64,000 nucleotides of DNA from Cordilura impudica. Taxonomy: Eukaryota; Arthropoda; Insecta; Diptera; Scathophagidae. The stretch's first letter is position 1. Each line of letters begins with the position of its first letter. The notes below the pieces were generated by a model. That model saw nothing but the letters and a program-made list of their open reading frames with translations, was not told the origin of the DNA and did no database searches. The stretch lies in NCBI GenBank assembly GCA_963682025.1, contig OY821518.1, positions 13,086,100 to 13,150,099 on the forward strand, given 5' to 3'. Positions 34,310 through 43,639 of this stretch are shown in pieces. Made by a program: the position numbers and the translations under genes.

Positions 34310-35045
34310 ATGGTTTTTTACAAAAAGAATATTAAAACTACCAGAAAATACACCAAATTATGTCATTGCACTGGAAACAGGACAGGAAGAAGCACATATA
34401 TTTACCTACAGCCTACATTTACAATATATATCTAAAACTTTATACGACTATGATATCCAAAGATAACCTCATAAACTCTCGAAAGCGATAATGGCAAAGA
34501 ATCTTTTTTGGTATAAGGATCTCGTAGACCGATTAAATAAGTATGACTTAAGTCTTGATAATTCAAATTTAAATAAAATAGAGTGGAATAACGTTAGAAT
34601 TCAATTAATTCAAAGAATGAAACATCATAATAAAGAAAATTTTTACATATCAGCACTAGAAAGCCAACATCGAATTTATAAGCATTTAGATCACTCAAAA
34701 GGTCAATCATACCGTAATGAACGCTTTACCCAGCATCAAATTTCCGTTATAATGAAAGCTCGTGGAGATCTCATTTGGCTTAACGGGAACCAATATAGTA
34801 CTGTTCAATCAAGGTTATGCTCTCTATGTAACTTAAATGAAGAAGAAACACTATTACATTTTATAGGAAGATGTCCAGTGTTAAAACATATACGACGCAT
34901 GCACCTTCTACGTACAAGTATCACTGATTGTGAAATTTTTGAAATAATAAATGGTGGAACAAATGAAAATTGGCTCCCACTAGTTAACTATATCACAAAT
35001 GCCTTGAAATATAGAAAATTTTTAGTCGAAGAATATAATTTCTAA
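34310..35045 (+). pseudogene. LINE ORF2 C-terminus with zinc knuckle
   Basis: One frame with a single TAA inside (about 34463): RILKLPENTPNYVIALETGQ, then MAKNLFWYKDLVDRLNKYDL, SVIMKARGDLIWLNGNQYS and a knuckle CSLCNLNEEETLLHFIGRCP, then WLPLVNYITNALKYRKFLVEE. The knuckle followed by an AL-YR-L tail is typical of the C-terminus of non-LTR ORF2; the RT is missing. The element's 3' end continues beyond the inserted hAT-like element to a TATC repeat tail at 37388-37422. Confidence 0.75.
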
Positions 35046-35196
35046 ATGAAGGTTTGTTTGGTTTTAATATCAAAATTGTATCAAAATATATGAAATCGTA
35101 ATTGTATCAAAATGTATCAAAGCTTATTGTACCAAACTTCCGGCAGACGGTTATAAACCATGCCGTTAAATCTTTATTATTTATTTACCTTTTAAG

Positions 35197-37340
35197 CAGA
35201 GTTCAGAAAAAAACACACACTGAATAAACAACTCGTACATATATGTAAACAAACATAATTTAGACCAACACACACATATTTTTAGCTTCATATCAATTAT
35301 GTGCGTTTCTAAATTTTCTACGGTGCCCAACACGATCACAACTGTGTTCGTTTTAATATTTCGTTATTTACACGAACATTTTTGTATCACGTACTTTTTG
35401 TTTCGATCACACATAAACCACACATATTGGAGTGTTGCTTTATTTGAAGTTCGTGTTCTGGTACGTGTACTGAAAAAAAAAAACAGAACATGTACAATAA
35501 ACAGGTTCGAGTTCAGTTATATTTTATCGTGTTCAGGCTCGTGTACCAAGAAAAAACAGAACATGTACAATAAACAGGTTCGAGTTCAGTTATATTTTAT
35601 CGTGTTCAGGCTCGTGTACTAAGAAAAAACAAAACATGTACAATAAACAGGTTCGAGTTCAGTTATATTTTAAGTCGTGTTCTGGCTCGTGTACTAAGAA
35701 AAAATAGAACATGTACAATAAACAGGTTCGAGTTCAGTTATATTTTAAATTCGTGTTCTGGTTCTTGTACTACGAAAAATTGAAACATCAATTCGCGATC
35801 TGATACACCCCGATAAAAACGACAACAATTGTTTCAACCAAATTTATTAAAAATTTATTGACCCTTTTTTATGACTTACGTTGCAAATTGTTTACAATTG
35901 TCAAATATTTTAAAATTTTATTGGCCATTTTTTGTGATTTACGTTGAAATTATTTACAATTGTTTTTATTGACTGGTTTTTATTTTAATAAAAGATGGTA
36001 ATAAAATACTTAAGACACAAAAACTGCACACTGCACTTAAATCTTTCTTGCAGGATTCAATCAGACGTGTAAATTTTTTCGTTTCGCTATTAAAAGTTGC
36101 GTATTTTTTATAGCAAAACTTATTTCTGTTATTGCTTTCAAATTGTTTTAATTTTCACAAAATATTTGCAATTTACACAATAACACAGTACACTTATAGA
36201 TCACGATCTAATGAAAACTGAACCACTTTTAATGAATAAATGACGCACGAACTCGCTATTTATTGCAAAATCAATTGCGTGAAATTGTAACGTAAGTCAT
36301 AAAAAATGGACAATAAAATATGAAAATATTTTTTTGGGTTTTTTTATTGACACTCATTGTGTTTTTATGCAAAAAATCCCAAAAAATCATAGAGAAAAGG
36401 ATTGTGCATTGATACTAATTGGTTCGCAAATTAAGGGTGGGTGATTGTGTTTTTTATGATGCAAAATTTGTTTGTGTCTAAAGTTATTTGTTACCAAAAA
36501 AAAAAAATGTTTGCAAAAGATCCTAACAACCAACAAGTGTGTCTTTTATGCCGCAAAATTGGGTTTTTCGTTTATGACACTAATTGGTTGCGAAAATAGG
36601 GGTGGGTAATGCAAAAAAACCTAACAACCAACAAGTGTAACTTTTATGATGCTAAATAGTTTTTGTGTCTTAAGTATTTTATTACCATATTTTATTAAAA
36701 TAAAAACCAGTCAATAAAAACAATTGTAAACAATTTGCAACGTAAGTCATAAAAAAGGTCAATAAAATTTTAATAAATTTGGTTGAAACAATTGTTATCG
36801 TTTTTATCGGGGTGTATCAGATCGCGAATTGATGTTTAAATTTTTCGTTGTACAAGAACCAGAACACGAATTTAAAATATAACTGAATTCGAACCTGTTT
36901 ATTGTACATGTTCTATTTTTTTCTTAGCACACGAGCCAGAACACGATTTAAAATATAACTGAACTGGAACCTGTTTATTGTACATGTTCTATTTTTTCTT
37001 AGTACACGAGCCTGAACACGACTTAAAATATAACTGAACTCGAACCTGTTTATTGTACATGTTCTGTTTTTTTTTTTTTTTTTTCAGTACACGTACCAGA
37101 ACACGAACTTCAAATAAAGCAACACTCCAATATGTGTGGTTTATGTGTGATCGAAACAAAAGGTACGTGATACAAAAATGTTCGTGTAAATAATGAAGTA
37201 TTAAAACGAACACAGTCATGATTGTGTTGGGCACCGTAGAAAATTTAGAAACGCACATAATTGATATGAAAATAAAGATATGTGTTGGCTGCTTTTGAAC
37301 AGAACATTGTGTGTTTCATGTGTGTATTTTCTGAACCTTG
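35197..37340. mobile_element. hAT-like non-autonomous foldback element, complete
   Basis: Flanked by perfect 8-base duplications CTTTTAAG (35189-35196 and 37341-37348). Termini CAGAGTTCAG and CTGAACCTTG fit the hAT-type CAGNG end. The arms are inverted copies of about 830 and 690 bases (35197-36026 and 36655-37340) around a unique 630-base centre. Both arms hold a 70-75-base minisatellite (35440-35770, five units; 36840-37090, three or four units), so arm length differs by unit number. No transposase. It sits in the 3' untranslated region of the LINE at 34310. The frames at 35299-35622 and 36989-37258 are the same arm read twice. Confidence 0.9.
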
Positions 37341-37387
37341 CTTTTAAGTAATAATGTTAAATGTATTGAAAAATTTTAAACAATAAT

Positions 37388-37422
37388 AAAGAATATATCT
37401 ATCTATCTATCTATCTATATTT
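37388..37422 (+). repeat. (TATC)n tail of LINE 3' end
   Basis: ATATCTATCTATCTATC at the end of the LINE whose ORF2 C-terminus is at 34310-35045. AATAAAGAATAT just before resembles a polyadenylation signal. Some LINE clades end in short tandem repeats instead of poly(A); this assignment is inference. Confidence 0.5.
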
Positions 37423-37879
37423 GAAATTTTACTGCGTCACTCAATTAGAAACGATAATACATTATTTAAGAAAAAATTATTTATTAAGTTAATGTTCTTA
37501 CTTTTTCTCAATATTTTGTTGCAAAACCCTTTTGCTTCATTACTGCCTCACATCGATTGCGCATTGATATTATGAAAATAATAGTTTTAATTTTTTTTGT
37601 ACATTAAATCAGAAAAATATTCACCGAAAAACAATACAATCTTTATCAAAGTAGCACTTTACAAACAAGATTTCAATTAACAATTGTTCGTTTCTAATTT
37701 GTTATCGCGCCTTGTTTGAATTTTACTAATTAAGAGTGCATTTTATAATAAAAAGAGTAATAACTATAATACAAGTGTTTTTGAGAATAACATAACGGTA
37801 AATTTAAAAATTTTTGATTAATGCTCATCAAGAATTAATATGAAAAGAGCGTTTCTAATTAGCTGTCAACAGCTGTATA

Positions 37880-38055
37880 TGTTAGTAGCAACTTTATATG
37901 CAATATACTCCAAAAAAATGTTCCAGACGGTACAAATCTGTAAATATGGTGCAGAGCTATAATGAAATACCTTTCAAATGTGGTATGTTTGGTCAAAATT
38001 GGTTGGTAATTGAAGGTGTAGAATAAGTCACAATAAATCACCTTGTTAATAAATT
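37880..38055 (-). mobile_element. Diverged Helitron 5'-half fragment
   Basis: Reads like other copies (GTTAGTAGCAACTTTA, GAAATACCTTTCAAAT, GTTTGGTCAAAATTGG, then AATCACCTTGTTAATAAATT in place of the terminal block), but with many substitutions. An older copy. Confidence 0.6.
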
Positions 38056-38078
38056 AAACTACAATTCAAATTCAAATA

Positions 38079-38675
38079 CAGTAATCCCCCGATTTATGAA
38101 GGCTCATTTTACGAAATTTCTAAGTTGCGAACATTATTCGTAGAGTACAAAATTCGTTTTACGAATGAAAAACAACAATGTTTCCCAAAAGTTTTTTTGT
38201 ACAATTTGTTCACTGTTTAAGTGATGTCTAATATGTAATTATTTAGTGTGGGTAGTATATCAGTAACGTCTATTATTGTTGGTAGTATATATTATATTGT
38301 TGGTGATATGTTATTTAAAAATTTATTTTTTATATATTTATAAATATGTCTGGTAAACGGACAGTAACTACGGATCACGCCACTGGTGCAAAAAGATCCG
38401 TAAAGCGATTACATTGGATGTTTTAAAATGACTCGAAACAGGTGAGAAAAATGATGAAATAGGAAAAGCTTAGGGCTCGCTGCTTCAACTGTTTGTACCA
38501 TCAAGAACAATCAAGATAAAATACGAAGTAGTGTACAAAGAGTAACATCTTTAACGGCAAAAAATGTTTCAAAACAAAGAGGTGTGGTGATGGAAAATAG
38601 TGTGTGGATAGACTATCAATCCCAATGAAATATTGCGATAAGCACAAGCATTTATACGAAAAAGGTAGGAGATCT
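38079..38675 (+). pseudogene. Tigger/pogo-like transposon, 5' end remnant
   Basis: Starts CAGTAATCCCCCGATTTATG after TA (38077-38078), a Tigger-type terminus. At 38346 an ATG opens MSGKRTVTTDHATGAKRSVKRL, and the following frames carry remains of the CENP-B type helix-turn-helix (LAASTVCTIKNNQDKI-like residues). Frameshifts throughout; the catalytic domain is missing because the sequence runs into repeat sequence at about 38680. Confidence 0.6.
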
Positions 38676-38694
38676 CACCAGTATTTATACCATA

Positions 38695-39049
38695 CTAGGA
38701 GATTCTAGCACTCGAACTTCGAGTGCAATTTCTAGGCAATTTTATTTCTCAACTTAGCCAGTTCACAAACCAACACTTTTTTGGTTTATTATTATTGGGA
38801 ATGAAGATAACTAACTCATTAACAAACATATTAACAAATTTAATAAACACACACATAGCATACGTATAATTTTATGTAACTTTAAATGCAATTTACTCAA
38901 AATAGGGGGAAAAATTTAAAAATGAGTAAATCTGGTGAACAGCTAAAAAGAAATACCTTTTAAATAATATACTTTTGGTCAAAATCGGAATAAAACGGTA
39001 GAACAAAACATCGGTAACAAGTAATCACCTAGCCTATTAATATTATAGA
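38695..39049 (-). mobile_element. Helitron-like element, complete, nested in GTCY repeat
   Basis: On the minus strand begins TCTATAATATTAATAGGCTA and ends in CTAG at 38695-38698; the hairpin is CTCGAAGTTCGAG. The flanks TTTATACCAT and ACCACTATGTGG join to the normal end of GTCY repeat type 1, so the Helitron is inserted within that repeat between A and T. Confidence 0.87.
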
Positions 39050-39300
39050 TACCACTATGTGGTTTGGGTATAATGACTTTGTGCTGCTGTTTGTGACTAC
39101 CACAAAAAATTTGACCTAGACCCATTATTATATCGATCGACTCAGGATCACTTTCTGAGTCGATTTAGCGATCTACGTCCATCCGTCTATCCCTCTGTCC
39201 GCCTGTGTGTCCATGTAAACCTTGTAATCAAACTACAGGTCGCAAATATGAATACATTTTGATGAAATTTGGTATATAAGTTTTTATCGGCCATAGCTTT
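39050..39300 (-). repeat. GTCY repeat type 1, distal part
   Basis: CCACTATGTGGTTTGGGTAT, ATCGATCGACTCAGGATCAC, a GTCC/GTCT-rich run (39178-39210) and GGTCGCAAATATGAATACAT match other copies. The outer end continues on the far side of the nested Helitron (38683-38694). Its body is cut at about 39300 where LINE-derived sequence begins. Confidence 0.82.
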
Positions 39301-39450
39301 GATCATCGACTCCGCAGTCCTAGTATTAAGGAGCTGATTATCAACCGAAAACAATCAGAGTAGGATGATATCGATCTTTGGGTAAAGATATTGGGTCAAT
39401 GCAATTCACTACAAAACTTTTAACATTATCCACAAAAACTAGAACCAACA
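39292..39450 (-). pseudogene. LINE endonuclease fragment plus shared segment
   Basis: Reverse complement of 33470-33565 (ATTGGGTCAATGCAATTCAC, ACATTATCCACAAAAACTAG) joined to the reverse complement of 33685-33760. A short piece of the same LINE family as 32894-33565. Confidence 0.75.
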
Positions 39451-40319
39451 TTTTGTTGTTAAAGTTTAAAATACAATACAGATCAAATTTACCAATGTTT
39501 TTTGCTTTATTTAAAGTAAAAATATTTGATTAATTTCTATCTTTCACAAATTTAGATATTAAAAACACAATAAAAATTATTAAAATAATAGATTAAAAAG
39601 TTTCAGTCTTTGGGAAATTTGAAATGAAATTACGACTTGTAACAAAAACTACCCCAAAATTGTAATTTTCAAAGTAACATGATTCTTTAATATTTGATCC
39701 CTTTAATTTGGTTATCTTGCCAACAAGAGATTTTTTTTATAATCTTTAAAATCAATTTTTTTTTTTTAATATGTTCACACTTTTTTACATTTTTAAACCA
39801 GCTAACATCTTTCACATCCGTTTTTAGTAGTGGGTCCTTTAAAAAATCCCATATTATATTTCTTAAACACTTTGATGCATAATTTGTTTAACATACTTTT
39901 ACCAACGAGATGACCATTTACGAGTAAAAGAATCAAATTACCAGTTTGTTTTTTAAGCATCTTAAAACTGTAGACTGCTGCTAAACAGGTAAGAAAAACC
40001 GGCAAGTAACACAAATTAACCACAACAAGAAGCAGAAAAACGGAAGTTTAAGAATTAATTACCAGAGTCTTAAAGATTTTATTTTACACATACAAGAAAC
40101 CTTAAGAATGTAGCCAGGAATTTCCTAACATCCGGATGGCACTGAGATGGCCAATAAAATTTATTAAAAATTTGTATTACAGAAATCTTGTTACATTAAA
40201 AAAAAAAAAAAAAAACTGTGTCAAAAGAAGACTGGCAAAATCAGGGGATCATTAAAGTTTCATACATGTGTTTCATCGAGACATTTCAATACATCAAACG
40301 TACATCATATTTCATTTAA
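39451..40319. other. Unassigned; no gene seen
   Basis: AT-rich, with an A run at 40198-40216. The two overlapping short frames at 39694-40023 are on opposite strands and carry no recognisable domain; I do not call either. Confidence 0.45.
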
Positions 40320-41094
40320 CCCAGTCAGCATTTGGAAGATTGTTTTAACAAAAATCACCTTACTGAGTCTTTTTCGAGTGATTTTGATGATTAAAAACTA
40401 ATTAATCTTATGCGCAATTAAAAAAAAAAGATTCGCACCTACGTATAAAAAGTAATTTGGAAGCTTAATTTGTCAAAAATCATCTAACTGAGTTTTCTTC
40501 GAGCACTTTTGATGACCAAAAAATGATTTATCACTTGCGTACTCGATAAAAACTCGCAAGTCTAAAATATTAATAGGCTAGGCGATTTCTTGTGACCGAT
40601 GTTTTGATCTACCGTTTTTTCCCAATTTTGACGAAACGTATATTATTTGAAAGGTATTTCTTTTTAGTCGTTTTTCAGATTTACAGATTTTTAAATTTTT
40701 TCCTTCATTTTGAGTAAATTGCATTTAAAGTTGCTACTAACACATACATAAAACTATACAATGCTATGTGTGTGTTTATTAAATTTGTTAATGTGTTTGT
40801 AATAAAAATGAGTTTGTTTTTTGTGGTGATTTGTGAATTGGCTATAATTGATTAGCATACCTTTAGGGTCTTTATTAAATGAAAAAATAAAATTCCTTAG
40901 AATTTGCACTCGAATTTCGAGGGCTGCAATCTGCTAGTGATTATAAATAGCCAGTAATAAAAGACTCTTAATTTTCTTCCGGCAATAAAGTTATTTCTGA
41001 TCAGAAAATGAACGCATTTATGTTTGTTTTAATCGCGCATAGGAGTGGAAAAAGACTCGAATATGAACATTAATTTCATAAAATGCTGACTGGG
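40320..41094. mobile_element. MITE (piggyBac-type ends) carrying a Helitron
   Basis: Termini CCCAGTCAGCATTT (40320-40333) and AAATGCTGACTGGG (41081-41094) are perfect inverted repeats. TTAA precedes the left end (40316-40319); the right side has AATA, so a TTAA duplication would be decayed there. CCC ends with TTAA suggest piggyBac-type mobilisation, which is inference. Without the Helitron at 40561-40937 it is about 398 bases. Two internal segments (40365-40410 and 40484-40530) are diverged direct repeats. Confidence 0.65.
40561..40937 (+). mobile_element. Helitron-like element, complete
   Basis: Begins TCTAAAATATTAATAGGCTA and ends CTGCTAG, followed by T; hairpin CTCGAATTTCGAG near the end. 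Unlike other copies it is preceded by G rather than A. The same length (377 bases) and GATTAGCATACCTTTAGGGT block as 27673-28049, so these two share a subfamily. Confidence 0.87.
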
Positions 41095-41871
41095 AATATG
41101 GTCATCTCGTCGTTATTGTCATTTTGAATATTTCGTTTTAACTTTTAAGTGGATGGATCAAGAGAAACATTTAATAACACTGTGTTTAGACTGTTTTGAA
41201 ATGTAATAGTAGTTTATTTAAAACTTTTGGCATATAAGAGGTTTGACAAATAAGACAAGAATAGACAATCAAGTGTGATTTAATCAAGTCGTTAACTCAT
41301 TTATTTATTACAGAGTTGTATTTTAATGTTCTACTAGATTCCTTTTAATTAAATTTGGGTAACATCTAAACGCGCTATAATTACAAGAGACACAAATTGC
41401 ATTAAATTATATATTTAACGAAAACCAGATGTAATGTCATCGTAAGCTCGGTTATTTTTTTCCTGCTGGTGTCTTCTTCGATGAAAATCAGTTTTGGGTG
41501 GCTCCCCTCTTTTCTGAAGTTTTTGCTCAATGTTTCGTTATTAATGTTTCAATGCAAGCTCAACTATATTACAACGTAGAGTTAAGAGTTTTGCAGTAAA
41601 GATCTACTACTTACTTATATTCATACGATGAGTACACAACCAAACTACTTTGGCATTAATGTAGTCTATTATAAGCTGACGACACGTATTAGCAAAGAAG
41701 ACTTTTTCTTTCTGGATTTGTAAAAATGTAATGATAAAATATTTATGTGTGAGCAGGGAAACACAAACTTTGATGGCCAAGTAACAAGATACTTATAATA
41801 CATTGCATACATTAAGAATAAAGCTTGAATTCATGATTTTAAAATTAAAATTAATTTCAATCACCATATCA
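41095..41871. other. Unassigned; no gene seen
   Basis: No coding signal or recognisable repeat. It ends where similarity to the RTE endonuclease begins. Confidence 0.4.
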
Positions 41872-42320
41872 TTATGCACATGGAAATCACCACAGGACAG
41901 TAAAGGTTGTGAGAAACCAGACGATATTGCACCAGTGTGACAAAATGCTCAACATACCCGGGAGAATAAATACCGTCTGATCACAATATCCTGGTATCCA
42001 ATGTCCGCATCAAATTTGCTATTGTTTGAAAACAGAAACGACAACACAGAGTTAACATCACTAAAAGAAGTTAAGGAAAACCTATAAACAAATTCGGAGA
42101 TGTCGATTTAGAAAATTTGTTGAATAATGTCAAAAATATTATAAACACGACTACGAAGAGCACACTAGGAAGCTGCATAAAAACGAAACAAATAGAATGG
42201 ATGACAGATGAAATTCGAGAACTTCAACTGGAACGAAAGAAACGCAAAAATCTAAATTACGAAATCTACTGGGAATTCAGCAAAGAAAACCGAACTGCAA
42301 CCCGTTCTACAAAAAATGAA
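41872..42320 (+). pseudogene. RTE endonuclease end and linker
   Basis: Reads TWKSPQD at 41879 and later the linker frame 42117-42320, LNNVKNIINTTTKSTLG, IEWMTDEIRELQLERKKRKN, YEIYWEFSKENRTATRSTKNE. This matches the linker of the copy at 18222-21200 (MTMEILELMKERSKYKN, YELYYELNREIQTA) and stops at the insertion point. Confidence 0.8.
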
Positions 42321-42330
42321 ACACTTAATA

Positions 42331-43635
42331 ACGGGTGATTTTTTTGAGGTTAGGATTTTCATGCATTAGTATTTGACAGATCACGTGGGATTTCAGACAT
42401 GGTGTCAAAGAGAAAGATGCTCAGTATGCTTTGACATTTCATCATGAATAGACTTACTAACGAGCAACGCTTGCAAATCATTGAATTTTATTACCAAAAT
42501 CAGTGTTCGGTTCGAAATGTGTTTCGCGCTTTACGTCCGATTTATGGTCTACATAATCGACCAAGTGAGCAAACAATTAATGCGATTGTGACCAAGTTTC
42601 GCACTCAGTTTACTTTATTGGACATTAAACCAACCACACGAATGCGTACAGTGCGTACAGAAGAGAATATTGCGTCTGTTTCTGAGAGTGTTACTGAAGA
42701 CCGTGAAATGTCGATTCGTCGCCGTTCGCAGCAATTGGGTTTGTGTTATTCGACCACATGGAAGATTTTACGCAAAGATCTTGGTGTAAAACCGTATAAA
42801 ATACAGCTCGTGCAAGAACTGAAGCCGAACGATCTGCCACAACGTCTAATTTTCAGTGAATGGGCCCTAGAAAAGTTGGCAGAAAATCCGCTTTTTTATC
42901 GACAAATTTTGTTCAGCGATGAGGCTCATTTCTGGTTGAATGGCTTCGTAAATAAGCAAAATTGCCGTATTTGGAGTGAAGAGCAACCACAAGCCGTTCA
43001 AGAACTGCCCATGCATCCCGAAAAATGCACTGTTTGGTGTGGTTTGTACGCTGGTGGAATCATTGGACCGTATTTTTTCAAAGATGCTGTTGGACGCAAC
43101 GTTACGGTGAATGGCGATCGCTATCGTTCGATGCTAACAAACTTTTTGTTGCCAAAAATGGAAGAACTGAACTTGGTTGACATGTGGTTTCAACAAGATG
43201 GCGCTACATGCCACACAGCTCGCGATTCTATGGCCATTTTGAGGGAAAACTTCGGAGAACAATTCATCTCAAGAAATGGACCGGTAAGTTGGCCACCAAG
43301 ATCATGCGATTTGACGCCTTTAGACTATTTTTTGTGGGGCTACGTCAAGTCTAAAGTCTACAGAAATAAGCCAGCAACTATTCCAGCTTTGGAAGACAAC
43401 ATTTCCGAAGAAATTCGGGCTATTCCGGCCGAAATGCTCGAAAAAGTTGCCCAAAATTGGACTTTCCGAATGGACCACCTAAGACGCAGCCGCGGTCAAC
43501 ATTTAAATGAAATTATCTTCAAAAAGTAAATGTCATGGACCAATCTAACGTTTCAAATAAAGAACCGATGAGATTTTGCAAATTTTATGCGTTTTTTTAA
43601 AAAAAAAGTTATCAAGCTCTTAAAAAATCACCCGT
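42331..43635 (+). mobile_element. DD41D mariner, family B, complete
   Basis: TA at 42329-42330 and 43636-43637 flank perfect inverted ends ACGGGTGATTTTTT and AAAAAATCACCCGT, which continue imperfectly inward. The element is 1305 bases with one intact transposase. AAACACTTAA occurs just outside both ends, probably a feature of the target. It lies at the 5' junction of a Jockey LINE within the RTE element. Confidence 0.93.
42444..43529 (+). CDS. DD41D mariner transposase
   Basis: An uninterrupted 361-codon frame in a complete element. N-terminal helix-turn-helix domains: LTNEQRLQIIEFYYQNQCSV and SIRRRSQQLGLCYSTTWKIL. Catalytic domain: SDEAHFWLNGFVNKQN, CTVWCGLYAGGIIG, FQQDGATCHTARDS and WPPRSCDLTPLDYFLWG; 41 residues separate the last two Asp. 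Start chosen at the ATG that gives the family's usual length. The sequence differs widely from family A (24909) and C (54848) but all three share motif order. With intact ends and frame it is the best candidate for recent mobility here. Confidence 0.94.
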   Translation: MNRLTNEQRLQIIEFYYQNQCSVRNVFRALRPIYGLHNRPSEQTINAIVTKFRTQFTLLDIKPTTRMRTVRTEENIASVSESVTEDREMSIRRRSQQLGLCYSTTWKILRKDLGVKPYKIQLVQELKPNDLPQRLIFSEWALEKLAENPLFYRQILFSDEAHFWLNGFVNKQNCRIWSEEQPQAVQELPMHPEKCTVWCGLYAGGIIGPYFFKDAVGRNVTVNGDRYRSMLTNFLLPKMEELNLVDMWFQQDGATCHTARDSMAILRENFGEQFISRNGPVSWPPRSCDLTPLDYFLWGYVKSKVYRNKPATIPALEDNISEEIRAIPAEMLEKVAQNWTFRMDHLRRSRGQHLNEIIFKK

Positions 43636-43639
43636 TATT

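Noticed and set aside
35299..37258. Two similar proteins starting MCVSKFSTVPNTI on opposite strands
   Set aside because: They are the two inverted arms of one foldback element; the sequence is low complexity and has no domain.
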